Of a DNA stretch of 7,572 bases, positions 1 to 6,520 are shown one piece after another. Below the pieces are notes generated by a model. That model did no database searches and was not told where the DNA came from. It saw only the letters and a list, made by a program, of their open reading frames with translations. Both the position numbers and the translations under genes were made by a program. The stretch's first letter is position 1. Each line of letters begins with the position of its first letter. This DNA is from an uncultured Porphyromonadaceae bacterium (GTDB lineage: Bacteria > Bacteroidota > Bacteroidia > Bacteroidales > Muribaculaceae): contig CAMWLX010000165.1 in NCBI GenBank assembly GCA_947175225.1, positions 1-7,572 of the forward strand, read 5' to 3'.

Positions 1-3000
1 ATCTTATTTTGCTTGCTATTGTCGATATTCGGCCTTACGCTTACAGCGCAGCAAAGGAGGCCTATCGATAATCAACATCCTATTTGGATGGTCCATATCG
101 ATGTATGGAATTCAGCAGACCCTCAGAAAATCATTGATCTGATTCCTGAGGAGATCAAGCCTTATGTGTGTATGAACCTTTCGCTATCCTGCGGGTATGA
201 CACAAAAGACAACATGTACAGGATGCCTCGCTCGGCAGTGCGCACCTACAAATCTTGGGCATCAGTGTGCCAGCACAATGGCATGTGGTTTACTTGCCAG
301 CCTGCCAGCGGGGGTCACACCCACATTCAGGATGACGATTTAGAGACATTTGAATATTTCTTCAAGACCTATCCCAACTTCCTTGGATGGAACTATGCTG
401 AGCAATTCTGGGGTTTTGATGAGCCGGGAGACAAGAGCAGCAGCACCCAGGAGTCGCGCATCGCTCTCTTTGCAAAGCTCGTAGAGATGTCGCACAATTA
501 TGGAGGCCTCCTGACTATAAGCTTCTGCGGCAACATCTGGAGCCATGGACTGAATCCAGTAGGCATGATGAAGCGCAATCCTGACCTTCTCAGGGCTTGC
601 AAGGCATATCCTGAAGCTATATTGTGGCTTTACAAATACACCACCAGCAGCTGCTTCTACAACAATGAAAGCGTGACATTCGGTCCGTTCGTAGCCGGAC
701 TTGCCAACAATTATGGCGTGCGCTATGACAATTGCGGATGGAATGGAGCATTAAGCGATATCTGTGGCGACGGGAAGCCTTATCCGGGGTCTGCCGGCAT
801 TGGAACCGTGATGGAGCAGACATGCGTCAACGGAGGAGCTGTATGGGATGGCCCGGAGCTCATCTGGACTGAGGATTTCAAGAATCTCAATGCGACTCTT
901 GTAGACGGATATTTGAGACGCAGATGGACCACATTCCCCAACTTTGACGGAATTTGGCTCGATATGTTCAAAAAAATCATAGATGGCTCGATGTATATCC
1001 CATCAAGACAAGAAGTGGTAGAGAATACTAAGATTGCCGTCATCAACGACGTCAATGGAGGAAACTATGAAGATCAATTCGCTACATGGGACAATCTATA
1101 TGACGGACTCTACAAGCAGACAGACCCATTCAACAGGAACAATGGATATTGGATGGACAATTATCTCTACTTGAAAAAGACAGGACGATATGGCACAATT
1201 CCTATGATGCCGGAGGCAGCTGATGAGTTAGCCCAGCAAATACCGGTGCTTGTCAACAAGTCTTCACGCAAGACACGATGGGCCACAACCGACAAGAAAG
1301 TAGACGAATTCAATCAGTATTATCCTGAAATCTCTAAAGGGGATCTATACGTCAACCGTTTGCGCAACCAGCTCGTCACATACACACCGTATTCTAACAT
1401 AAACGGAAAAAAATCTGCGTCAGCAAAGATTCCACTAAAATATAACACGTGTGACACCCTTGAATTAAAGTATGACGTGCTGTCGTCGGGCGTAATCCGC
1501 GAATATGAGGATCATATCGACTTCTATCTCAATAATTTCAGAAACGACACTACAACGATGAGAGAAGATGTAATCCTCATAAAGGGCTTGAAAGGGAATC
1601 CATCTTATCAGCTGAAAGAGCATGAATCATATACGGCAGAAATAAAAGAGGAATACAATGAAGGAGAAAACTGCTATGTCCTCAATGTAAGACATCTCGG
1701 ACCATTGGATCTTACTGTATATTGCCAAGGAAATGCTGACCGCAGCGGCATGAACGATGCCATTCCTTCTGATTATGCCCTGTCTATACCGAAACAACCG
1801 CAACCATTCAATGGACCCATTATCATTGAAGCTGAGAATATGGATTACAGGAGCATCGGCAATTTGGCTCTGACTCATTCAGGATGGTGGGCGCCGGACT
1901 ATTCGGAGTTTGCAGGTTTGGGATTTGTAGAAATGGGAACCAACAAGAAGGCCACCCTCCGCCACAATTTAACCCTCCGGGAAGCCGGAGAATATGATAT
2001 TTTGATCCGCTATTGCAATATTATGGCAGACGCTGAGTTGGAAGTGTCGGTCAACGGCGAGACACGGACTATCACTATCAACAAGGCTCCTAAGAATGAA
2101 TGGAAGAAAGTCAGGGTGCCGGCTTCTCTGATGGCCGGGGAGAACACTTTCATCATCACCAATACTTCAGGTGCGGGCCCGACTATCGACCAGATCATAT
2201 ACATGCCTAAGGGAACCGAGCCTGAGAAATTCCTCATCTCTATAAGGGAAGCTGAAGGTGGCGCAGTCTCTGCCGATGTCAAGGAAGCTGCTGAGGGCGA
2301 GACTGTCACTCTGACCGTGACTCCTAAAGAAGGGTTTGCACTTAAGGAACTCAGGGTGGTCAATTCTGTCTACTATTCAATGTCAAAGACTATCAAGATA
2401 GACGATTCAGGAGTGATTACCTTCACAATGCCGGAAGACAATGTCACTATCCTCCCGGTTTTCGTCGACACCACTTCCATATATAAGCTCGATTTCACTA
2501 ATGTCTCTAACGGGGGTATGCCGGAGGGCTGGCGCTGCGTACAGGAAAACAACGAGGTGCATCAGTATCCTAACAGTTTCTCGTCGGGGGCAAGGACTCT
2601 GAAGGATTTCGTAGGGTACCAAGGGAAGGCTCTCTACTGGCGAAACAGCAGGGCTGAGTTTGGAGCGATGAGTGCATACCGACTTAACCTTGAGCCGGGA
2701 GAATACAAGCTTACATTTGCTATGGCGGCTTGGAAGGGTCAGCCTAAATACAATGTTGTAATCAGGAATGCTGATACCAACAAAGATGTGGCTACTTCAG
2801 AAGTGTTCACCACTACTGTTGACACCAACGGAAACACTTCGGCTGATGTGACGGCTGAGGAGCTGCACGAATTCTCGTTCAGCATCCCGGAAAAGGGAAA
2901 CTATATAATCCGATTTACTGACAAGTCAACTGTAGGAGGTTTCCATGAGTTCCTGCTTCTTGAATGCAGGCTCAATAATATGTCTAACACTGGCGTAGAT

Positions 3001-3135
3001 GCTATCACAGATGGACACAACGGTATGCCGGCAGGAATCTATACTCCACAGGGTATAAAGATCAGCTCTATGCAATCCGGACTTAATATCGTGATTGAAG
3101 CTGACGGATCTGTTAAGAAAGTGATGAAGAAGTAA
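1..3135 (+). CDS. Secreted multidomain glycoside hydrolase family 98 protein, copy A (5' end cut by window)
   Basis: The frame is open from base 1. Aligned to the downstream paralogue, base 1 is codon 4, so only about nine bases (Met-Lys-Lys) are missing; a TTG at 13 lies inside the signal peptide and is not the start. Residues below use the inferred full length of 1047. The signal peptide runs to TLTA|QQ (cut after 19). A GH98 catalytic barrel spans about 22-340, with candidate catalytic residues E137 (NYAEQFWGF), D246 (GVRYDNCGW) and an acid in the WDGPE motif (E289). The GH98 C-terminal beta-sandwich spans about 345-590, including TGRYGTIP and EFNQYYPE. Then come a CBM35/6-like module (about 610-740, starting IIIEAEN), an InlB-type repeat (about 747-827), another beta-sandwich (about 830-996) and a sorting-like tail. 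GH98 enzymes are inverting endo-hydrolases acting on blood-group galactosides or xylan. Family call is from recognised motifs; the substrate is unknown. No frameshift or stop is seen, so it appears functional. Confidence 0.88.
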   Translation: MLFCLLLSIFGLTLTAQQRRPIDNQHPIWMVHIDVWNSADPQKIIDLIPEEIKPYVCMNLSLSCGYDTKDNMYRMPRSAVRTYKSWASVCQHNGMWFTCQPASGGHTHIQDDDLETFEYFFKTYPNFLGWNYAEQFWGFDEPGDKSSSTQESRIALFAKLVEMSHNYGGLLTISFCGNIWSHGLNPVGMMKRNPDLLRACKAYPEAILWLYKYTTSSCFYNNESVTFGPFVAGLANNYGVRYDNCGWNGALSDICGDGKPYPGSAGIGTVMEQTCVNGGAVWDGPELIWTEDFKNLNATLVDGYLRRRWTTFPNFDGIWLDMFKKIIDGSMYIPSRQEVVENTKIAVINDVNGGNYEDQFATWDNLYDGLYKQTDPFNRNNGYWMDNYLYLKKTGRYGTIPMMPEAADELAQQIPVLVNKSSRKTRWATTDKKVDEFNQYYPEISKGDLYVNRLRNQLVTYTPYSNINGKKSASAKIPLKYNTCDTLELKYDVLSSGVIREYEDHIDFYLNNFRNDTTTMREDVILIKGLKGNPSYQLKEHESYTAEIKEEYNEGENCYVLNVRHLGPLDLTVYCQGNADRSGMNDAIPSDYALSIPKQPQPFNGPIIIEAENMDYRSIGNLALTHSGWWAPDYSEFAGLGFVEMGTNKKATLRHNLTLREAGEYDILIRYCNIMADAELEVSVNGETRTITINKAPKNEWKKVRVPASLMAGENTFIITNTSGAGPTIDQIIYMPKGTEPEKFLISIREAEGGAVSADVKEAAEGETVTLTVTPKEGFALKELRVVNSVYYSMSKTIKIDDSGVITFTMPEDNVTILPVFVDTTSIYKLDFTNVSNGGMPEGWRCVQENNEVHQYPNSFSSGARTLKDFVGYQGKALYWRNSRAEFGAMSAYRLNLEPGEYKLTFAMAAWKGQPKYNVVIRNADTNKDVATSEVFTTTVDTNGNTSADVTAEELHEFSFSIPEKGNYIIRFTDKSTVGGFHEFLLLECRLNNMSNTGVDAITDGHNGMPAGIYTPQGIKISSMQSGLNIVIEADGSVKKVMKK
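2002..3101 (+). repeat. 1100-bp direct repeat, copy A (identical to 5225-6324)
   Basis: Read block by block, this stretch matches 5225-6324 at every base I compared, at a constant offset of 3223. It starts inside the CBM35/6-like module and ends 10 codons before the stop codon. Identity breaks sharply: 2001 is T against C at 5224, and 3102 is T against A at 6325. Beyond both edges the genes differ mainly at synonymous sites, so protein-level selection cannot explain the identity. Recent gene conversion between the paralogues is the simplest reading; an assembly artefact is the main alternative. Confidence 0.93.
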
Positions 3136-3161
3136 GACCCACCATATTATCATCAATGTAA

Positions 3162-3191
3162 AAGGCGCATGAGCATTGGCTAATGCGCCTT
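3162..3191 (+). terminator. Intercistronic hairpin between the two GH98 genes (terminator or attenuator-like)
   Basis: A perfect 9-bp stem, AAGGCGCAT at 3162-3170 pairing with ATGCGCCTT at 3183-3191, encloses 12 bases that can form a further 3-bp AGC/GCT stem with a 4-base loop. It is followed by CTCTTAAATTTTAATTT, which is T-rich but lacks a clean T run. It starts 27 bp after the copy A stop and ends 17 bp before the copy B start. It could be a partial terminator, a 3' stabiliser of the upstream message, or a structure affecting translation of copy B. Since no promoter fits in the 17 bp after it, complete termination seems unlikely unless a promoter overlaps it. Confidence 0.55.
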
Positions 3192-3208
3192 CTCTTAAAT
3201 TTTAATTT
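3192..3208 (+). promoter_or_regulatory. A/T-rich translation leader of GH98 copy B
   Basis: The 17 bases between the hairpin and ATG 3209 are almost all A and T (CTCTTAAATTTTAATTT) with no purine-rich Shine-Dalgarno motif. Bacteroidetes commonly start translation from such A/T-rich leaders, so this supports the chosen start. No match to the Bacteroidetes promoter form (TTTG near -33 and TAnnTTTG near -7) was seen in the 73-bp gap. Confidence 0.5.
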
Positions 3209-6200
3209 ATGAAGAAAATACTTTTTTTACTGTTTCTATCGATTTTCGGGCTAACGCTCACAGCTCAACAGCGACGCCCGATCGATAACCAGCATCCTCT
3301 TTGGATAATACACATAGATGTGTGGAATGCCGCAGATCCTCAGAAAATCATAGATCTCGTTCCTGAGCATCTAAAACCATACGTCTGCATGAATCTTTCC
3401 CTTTCATGCCAATACGATGTAGCCACGAATATGTACAGGATGCCACGTTCGGCAGTGCGCACATTCAAATCGTGGGCAACCGTCTGCCAACAAAACGGCA
3501 TGTGGTTTACTTGCCAGCAAGCCAGCGGGGGACATGCCCATCTTCAAGACGACGACTTGGAGACATTTGAATATTTCTTCAAGACCTATCCCAACTTCCT
3601 TGGATGGAATTATGCCGAGCAATTCTGGGGATTTGACGAGCCGGGCGACAAAAGCAGCGCCACCAATGAGTCCAGAATCGCCTTGTTTGCCAAACTTGTC
3701 GAAATGTCGCATAAATATGGAGGCTTCCTGACAGTAAGCTTCTGCGGAAACATTTGGAGCCACCACCTGAATCCTTTGGGCATGATGAAGCGTAATCCGG
3801 ATCTGCTCAAGGCTTGCCGGGACTATCCCGAAGCCATACTCTGGCTTTATAAATATACCACCAGCAGCTGCTTCTACAACAATGAAAGCGTCACATGGGG
3901 CCCATTCGTAGCCGGACTTGCCACCAACTATGGAGTGCGCTATGACAACTGCGGATGGAATGGAGCATTGAGCGCCCTGCTTGGAGAAAAACACAATAAG
4001 ACTTATCCCGGATCGGCTGGCATTGGCACCGTCATGGAACAAATGTGTGTCAACGGAGGGGCAGTCTGGGATGGACCTGAACTTACCACCACAGAAGATT
4101 TCAGGAATCTGAGTGCGAAACTTGTAGACGGATACCTTCAACGCAATTGGGGAACATTTCCGAACTTCGATGCCATTTGGCTTGACATGTATGGAAAAAT
4201 CATCGACGGCACAATGTATATCCCAACGAGACAAGAAGTGGTAGAAAAGACCAAGATTGCAGTCATCAACGATCTCAAAGGAGGAAACGAAGAGGAAAAG
4301 TATGCTGCTTGGGATAATCTATATGACGGCATATACAAGCAGGATGACCCCTTCAATAGAAACAACGGCTATTGGATGGACAACTTCCTATATTTGAAAA
4401 AGACAGGTCGCTACGGCACCATTCCTGTCATGATTGAGGCTGCTGACGAATTAGCTAAGAAAATTCCTGTTTTGGTCAATAAGTCTGAACGCAATGCCTA
4501 CTGGCCAACAAAAGGGAAAAAGGCAGAGGAGTTTAATCAGCTTTATCCTGAGATCTCAACAGGAGACCTATACGTAAACCGCTTGCGCAACCAGCTCGTC
4601 ACATATACCCCGTATTCCTATCTTAACGGCAAGAAATCAGCGTCAGCAAGGATTCCACTCAAATATAACACGTGTGACACTCTTGAATTAAAATATGACG
4701 TGCTGTCGTCTGGAGTAATCCGCGAATATGAGAACCATATCGACTTTTACCTTAACAATTACCGCAATGACACCACTACACTACGTAAAGATGTCATCAG
4801 TATAGAAGGAGTGAAAAGCAAGCCCTCTTTTGAACTTAAAAAACACGCATCTTATGCAGCGGAAGTCGCAGATGAATACAATGAAACAGATAAGCGCTAT
4901 ACCCTCTATGTCACCCATCTCGGGCCCCTGGACCTTTCAGTCTTCTGCAATGGAGATGCTGACCGCAGCGGAATTACAGATGCGATACCTTCAGACTATG
5001 CTCCCTCATTGCCAAAACAACCAGATCCTTATCGAGGAAAAATAATAATAGAGGCTGAGAATATGGACTACAGGAGCATCGGCAATTTGGCTCTGACTCA
5101 TTCAGGATGGTGGGCACCGGACTATTCCGAGTTTGCCGGAATGGGATTTGTGGAATTGGGTACTAATAAGAAAGCTACCCTCCGCCATAAGCTCAATCTT
5201 GATGAAGGAGGGGATTATGACATCTTGATCCGCTATTGCAATATTATGGCAGACGCTGAGTTGGAAGTGTCGGTCAACGGCGAGACACGGACTATCACTA
5301 TCAACAAGGCTCCTAAGAATGAATGGAAGAAAGTCAGGGTGCCGGCTTCTCTGATGGCCGGGGAGAACACTTTCATCATCACCAATACTTCAGGTGCGGG
5401 CCCGACTATCGACCAGATCATATACATGCCTAAGGGAACCGAGCCTGAGAAATTCCTCATCTCTATAAGGGAAGCTGAAGGTGGCGCAGTCTCTGCCGAT
5501 GTCAAGGAAGCTGCTGAGGGCGAGACTGTCACTCTGACCGTGACTCCTAAAGAAGGGTTTGCACTTAAGGAACTCAGGGTGGTCAATTCTGTCTACTATT
5601 CAATGTCAAAGACTATCAAGATAGACGATTCAGGAGTGATTACCTTCACAATGCCGGAAGACAATGTCACTATCCTCCCGGTTTTCGTCGACACCACTTC
5701 CATATATAAGCTCGATTTCACTAATGTCTCTAACGGGGGTATGCCGGAGGGCTGGCGCTGCGTACAGGAAAACAACGAGGTGCATCAGTATCCTAACAGT
5801 TTCTCGTCGGGGGCAAGGACTCTGAAGGATTTCGTAGGGTACCAAGGGAAGGCTCTCTACTGGCGAAACAGCAGGGCTGAGTTTGGAGCGATGAGTGCAT
5901 ACCGACTTAACCTTGAGCCGGGAGAATACAAGCTTACATTTGCTATGGCGGCTTGGAAGGGTCAGCCTAAATACAATGTTGTAATCAGGAATGCTGATAC
6001 CAACAAAGATGTGGCTACTTCAGAAGTGTTCACCACTACTGTTGACACCAACGGAAACACTTCGGCTGATGTGACGGCTGAGGAGCTGCACGAATTCTCG
6101 TTCAGCATCCCGGAAAAGGGAAACTATATAATCCGATTTACTGACAAGTCAACTGTAGGAGGTTTCCATGAGTTCCTGCTTCTTGAATGCAGGCTCAATA

Positions 6201-6358
6201 ATATGTCTAACACTGGCGTAGATGCTATCACAGATGGACACAACGGTATGCCGGCAGGAATCTATACTCCACAGGGTATAAAGATCAGCTCTATGCAATC
6301 CGGACTTAATATCGTGATTGAAGCAGATGGATCTGTGAAGAAAGTGATGAAGAAATAG
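3209..6358 (+). CDS. Secreted multidomain glycoside hydrolase family 98 protein, copy B (complete)
   Basis: A complete 1049-residue protein starting at ATG 3209, chosen because it gives a textbook signal peptide (MKK, hydrophobic core, TLTA|QQ, cut after 19) and directly follows an A/T-rich leader. There is no lipobox Cys, so it should be a soluble exported protein. Domains: GH98 barrel about 22-340, with likely catalytic E137 (NYAEQFWGF), D246 (RYDNCGW) and E291 (WDGPE); GH98 C-terminal beta-sandwich about 345-590; CBM35/6-like module about 612-740 with E615-A-E617 opening and a closing IDQIIY strand; InlB-like repeat 749-828; beta-sandwich 832-998; tail 999-1049 with GIYTPQG and a Lys-rich end. 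It differs from copy A by a two-residue insertion after D246 and by scattered substitutions in the catalytic half, but residues 673-1049 are the same. It lies 73 bp after copy A and is probably co-transcribed, as no separate promoter is obvious. Substrate (blood-group or mucin-type galactoside versus xylan) is undetermined. Confidence 0.9.
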   Translation: MKKILFLLFLSIFGLTLTAQQRRPIDNQHPLWIIHIDVWNAADPQKIIDLVPEHLKPYVCMNLSLSCQYDVATNMYRMPRSAVRTFKSWATVCQQNGMWFTCQQASGGHAHLQDDDLETFEYFFKTYPNFLGWNYAEQFWGFDEPGDKSSATNESRIALFAKLVEMSHKYGGFLTVSFCGNIWSHHLNPLGMMKRNPDLLKACRDYPEAILWLYKYTTSSCFYNNESVTWGPFVAGLATNYGVRYDNCGWNGALSALLGEKHNKTYPGSAGIGTVMEQMCVNGGAVWDGPELTTTEDFRNLSAKLVDGYLQRNWGTFPNFDAIWLDMYGKIIDGTMYIPTRQEVVEKTKIAVINDLKGGNEEEKYAAWDNLYDGIYKQDDPFNRNNGYWMDNFLYLKKTGRYGTIPVMIEAADELAKKIPVLVNKSERNAYWPTKGKKAEEFNQLYPEISTGDLYVNRLRNQLVTYTPYSYLNGKKSASARIPLKYNTCDTLELKYDVLSSGVIREYENHIDFYLNNYRNDTTTLRKDVISIEGVKSKPSFELKKHASYAAEVADEYNETDKRYTLYVTHLGPLDLSVFCNGDADRSGITDAIPSDYAPSLPKQPDPYRGKIIIEAENMDYRSIGNLALTHSGWWAPDYSEFAGMGFVELGTNKKATLRHKLNLDEGGDYDILIRYCNIMADAELEVSVNGETRTITINKAPKNEWKKVRVPASLMAGENTFIITNTSGAGPTIDQIIYMPKGTEPEKFLISIREAEGGAVSADVKEAAEGETVTLTVTPKEGFALKELRVVNSVYYSMSKTIKIDDSGVITFTMPEDNVTILPVFVDTTSIYKLDFTNVSNGGMPEGWRCVQENNEVHQYPNSFSSGARTLKDFVGYQGKALYWRNSRAEFGAMSAYRLNLEPGEYKLTFAMAAWKGQPKYNVVIRNADTNKDVATSEVFTTTVDTNGNTSADVTAEELHEFSFSIPEKGNYIIRFTDKSTVGGFHEFLLLECRLNNMSNTGVDAITDGHNGMPAGIYTPQGIKISSMQSGLNIVIEADGSVKKVMKK
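5225..6324 (+). repeat. 1100-bp direct repeat, copy B (identical to 2002-3101)
   Basis: Partner of the repeat in the upstream GH98 gene. It covers residues 673-1039 of this protein: the second half of the CBM35/6-like module, the InlB-type repeat, the last beta-sandwich and most of the C-terminal tail. The last ten codons after the repeat encode the same amino acids in both genes but with several synonymous differences (such as GCA GAT against GCT GAC), which marks the tract end clearly. Confidence 0.93.
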
Positions 6359-6384
6359 TCAGAATATTCCTCATTACCTTGTAG

Positions 6385-6413
6385 GGACGCACGGCTCGTG
6401 CGTCCTTTTTTTT
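6385..6413 (+). terminator. Rho-independent terminator of the GH98 gene pair
   Basis: A 9-bp perfect GC-rich stem, GGACGCACG at 6385-6393 and CGTGCGTCC at 6397-6405, closes a GCT loop and is followed by eight T residues (6406-6413). It lies 26 bp after the stop codon of copy B. There is no A run on its left side, so it should act only on plus-strand transcription. Its sequence is also a copy of the palindrome found again at 6474-6494. Confidence 0.9.
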
Positions 6414-6433
6414 GCAGCTATAGTTTCTTGGTT

Positions 6434-6455
6434 AGGACGCACGAGCGTGGGTCTC
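6434..6455. repeat. Degenerate third copy of the GGACGCACG palindrome
   Basis: AGGACGCACG at 6434-6443 repeats the left arm of both flanking terminators exactly, but the right arm (CGTGGGTCT at 6446-6454) has a G where C is needed at 6450 and ends in a wobble pair. The loop is only two bases unless the inner pair opens. No T run follows on either strand, so it is probably not a terminator. It looks like a decayed member of the same repeat family. Confidence 0.65.
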
Positions 6456-6467
6456 ATATATGATGAC

Positions 6468-6494
6468 AAAAAAGGACGCACGGTTTGTGCGTCC
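6468..6494 (-). terminator. Rho-independent terminator of the minus-strand repeat-domain gene
   Basis: On the minus strand an 8-bp stem (GGACGCAC and GTGCGTCC arms, at 6494-6487 and 6481-6474) with a 5-base loop AAACC is followed by six T residues (plus-strand A run 6468-6473). It lies 26 bp past the stop codon at 6521. It is opposite in orientation to the terminator at 6385-6413, as expected between convergent genes. The short CTTT on its other side might give weak plus-strand activity. Confidence 0.82.
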
Positions 6495-6520
6495 CTTTGA
6501 TTTGTATATAATGGAGGAAT

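Larger units (their letters stand above)
6359..6520. other. Convergent intergenic region
   Basis: 162 bp between the 3' ends of GH98 copy B and the minus-strand gene. It holds the two terminators and the degenerate palindrome copy. Nothing else, such as a small coding frame, tRNA or promoter, is supported here. Confidence 0.8.

Noticed and set aside
13..15. TTG at position 13 as the start of GH98 copy A
   Set aside because: The frame is open to base 1 and the first codons match residues 4 onward of the copy B signal peptide, so the true start is just upstream of the window.
1..48. Possible lipoprotein signal in copy A because of the Cys in ILFCLLL
   Set aside because: The Cys is inside the hydrophobic core, lacks a lipobox before it, and copy B has Leu at that place; both share the TLTA|QQ signal peptidase I site.
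3404..4234. 276-codon open frame on the minus strand inside GH98 copy B
   Set aside because: It is antisense to the conserved catalytic domain and shows no recognisable family or start signal; the corresponding frame in copy A is broken up into shorter pieces.
4951..4998. DADRSG segment resembling a dockerin or EF-hand calcium loop, in both GH98 genes
   Set aside because: Only one loop-like segment occurs, without the paired helix-loop-helix of a dockerin, and it sits at the end of the GH98 C-terminal domain where it is better read as a linker.
2002..6324. Mobile element or transposon as the cause of the 1100-bp repeat
   Set aside because: The repeat is entirely coding sequence in the same frame and position of both paralogues, with no inverted ends, target duplications or transposase.
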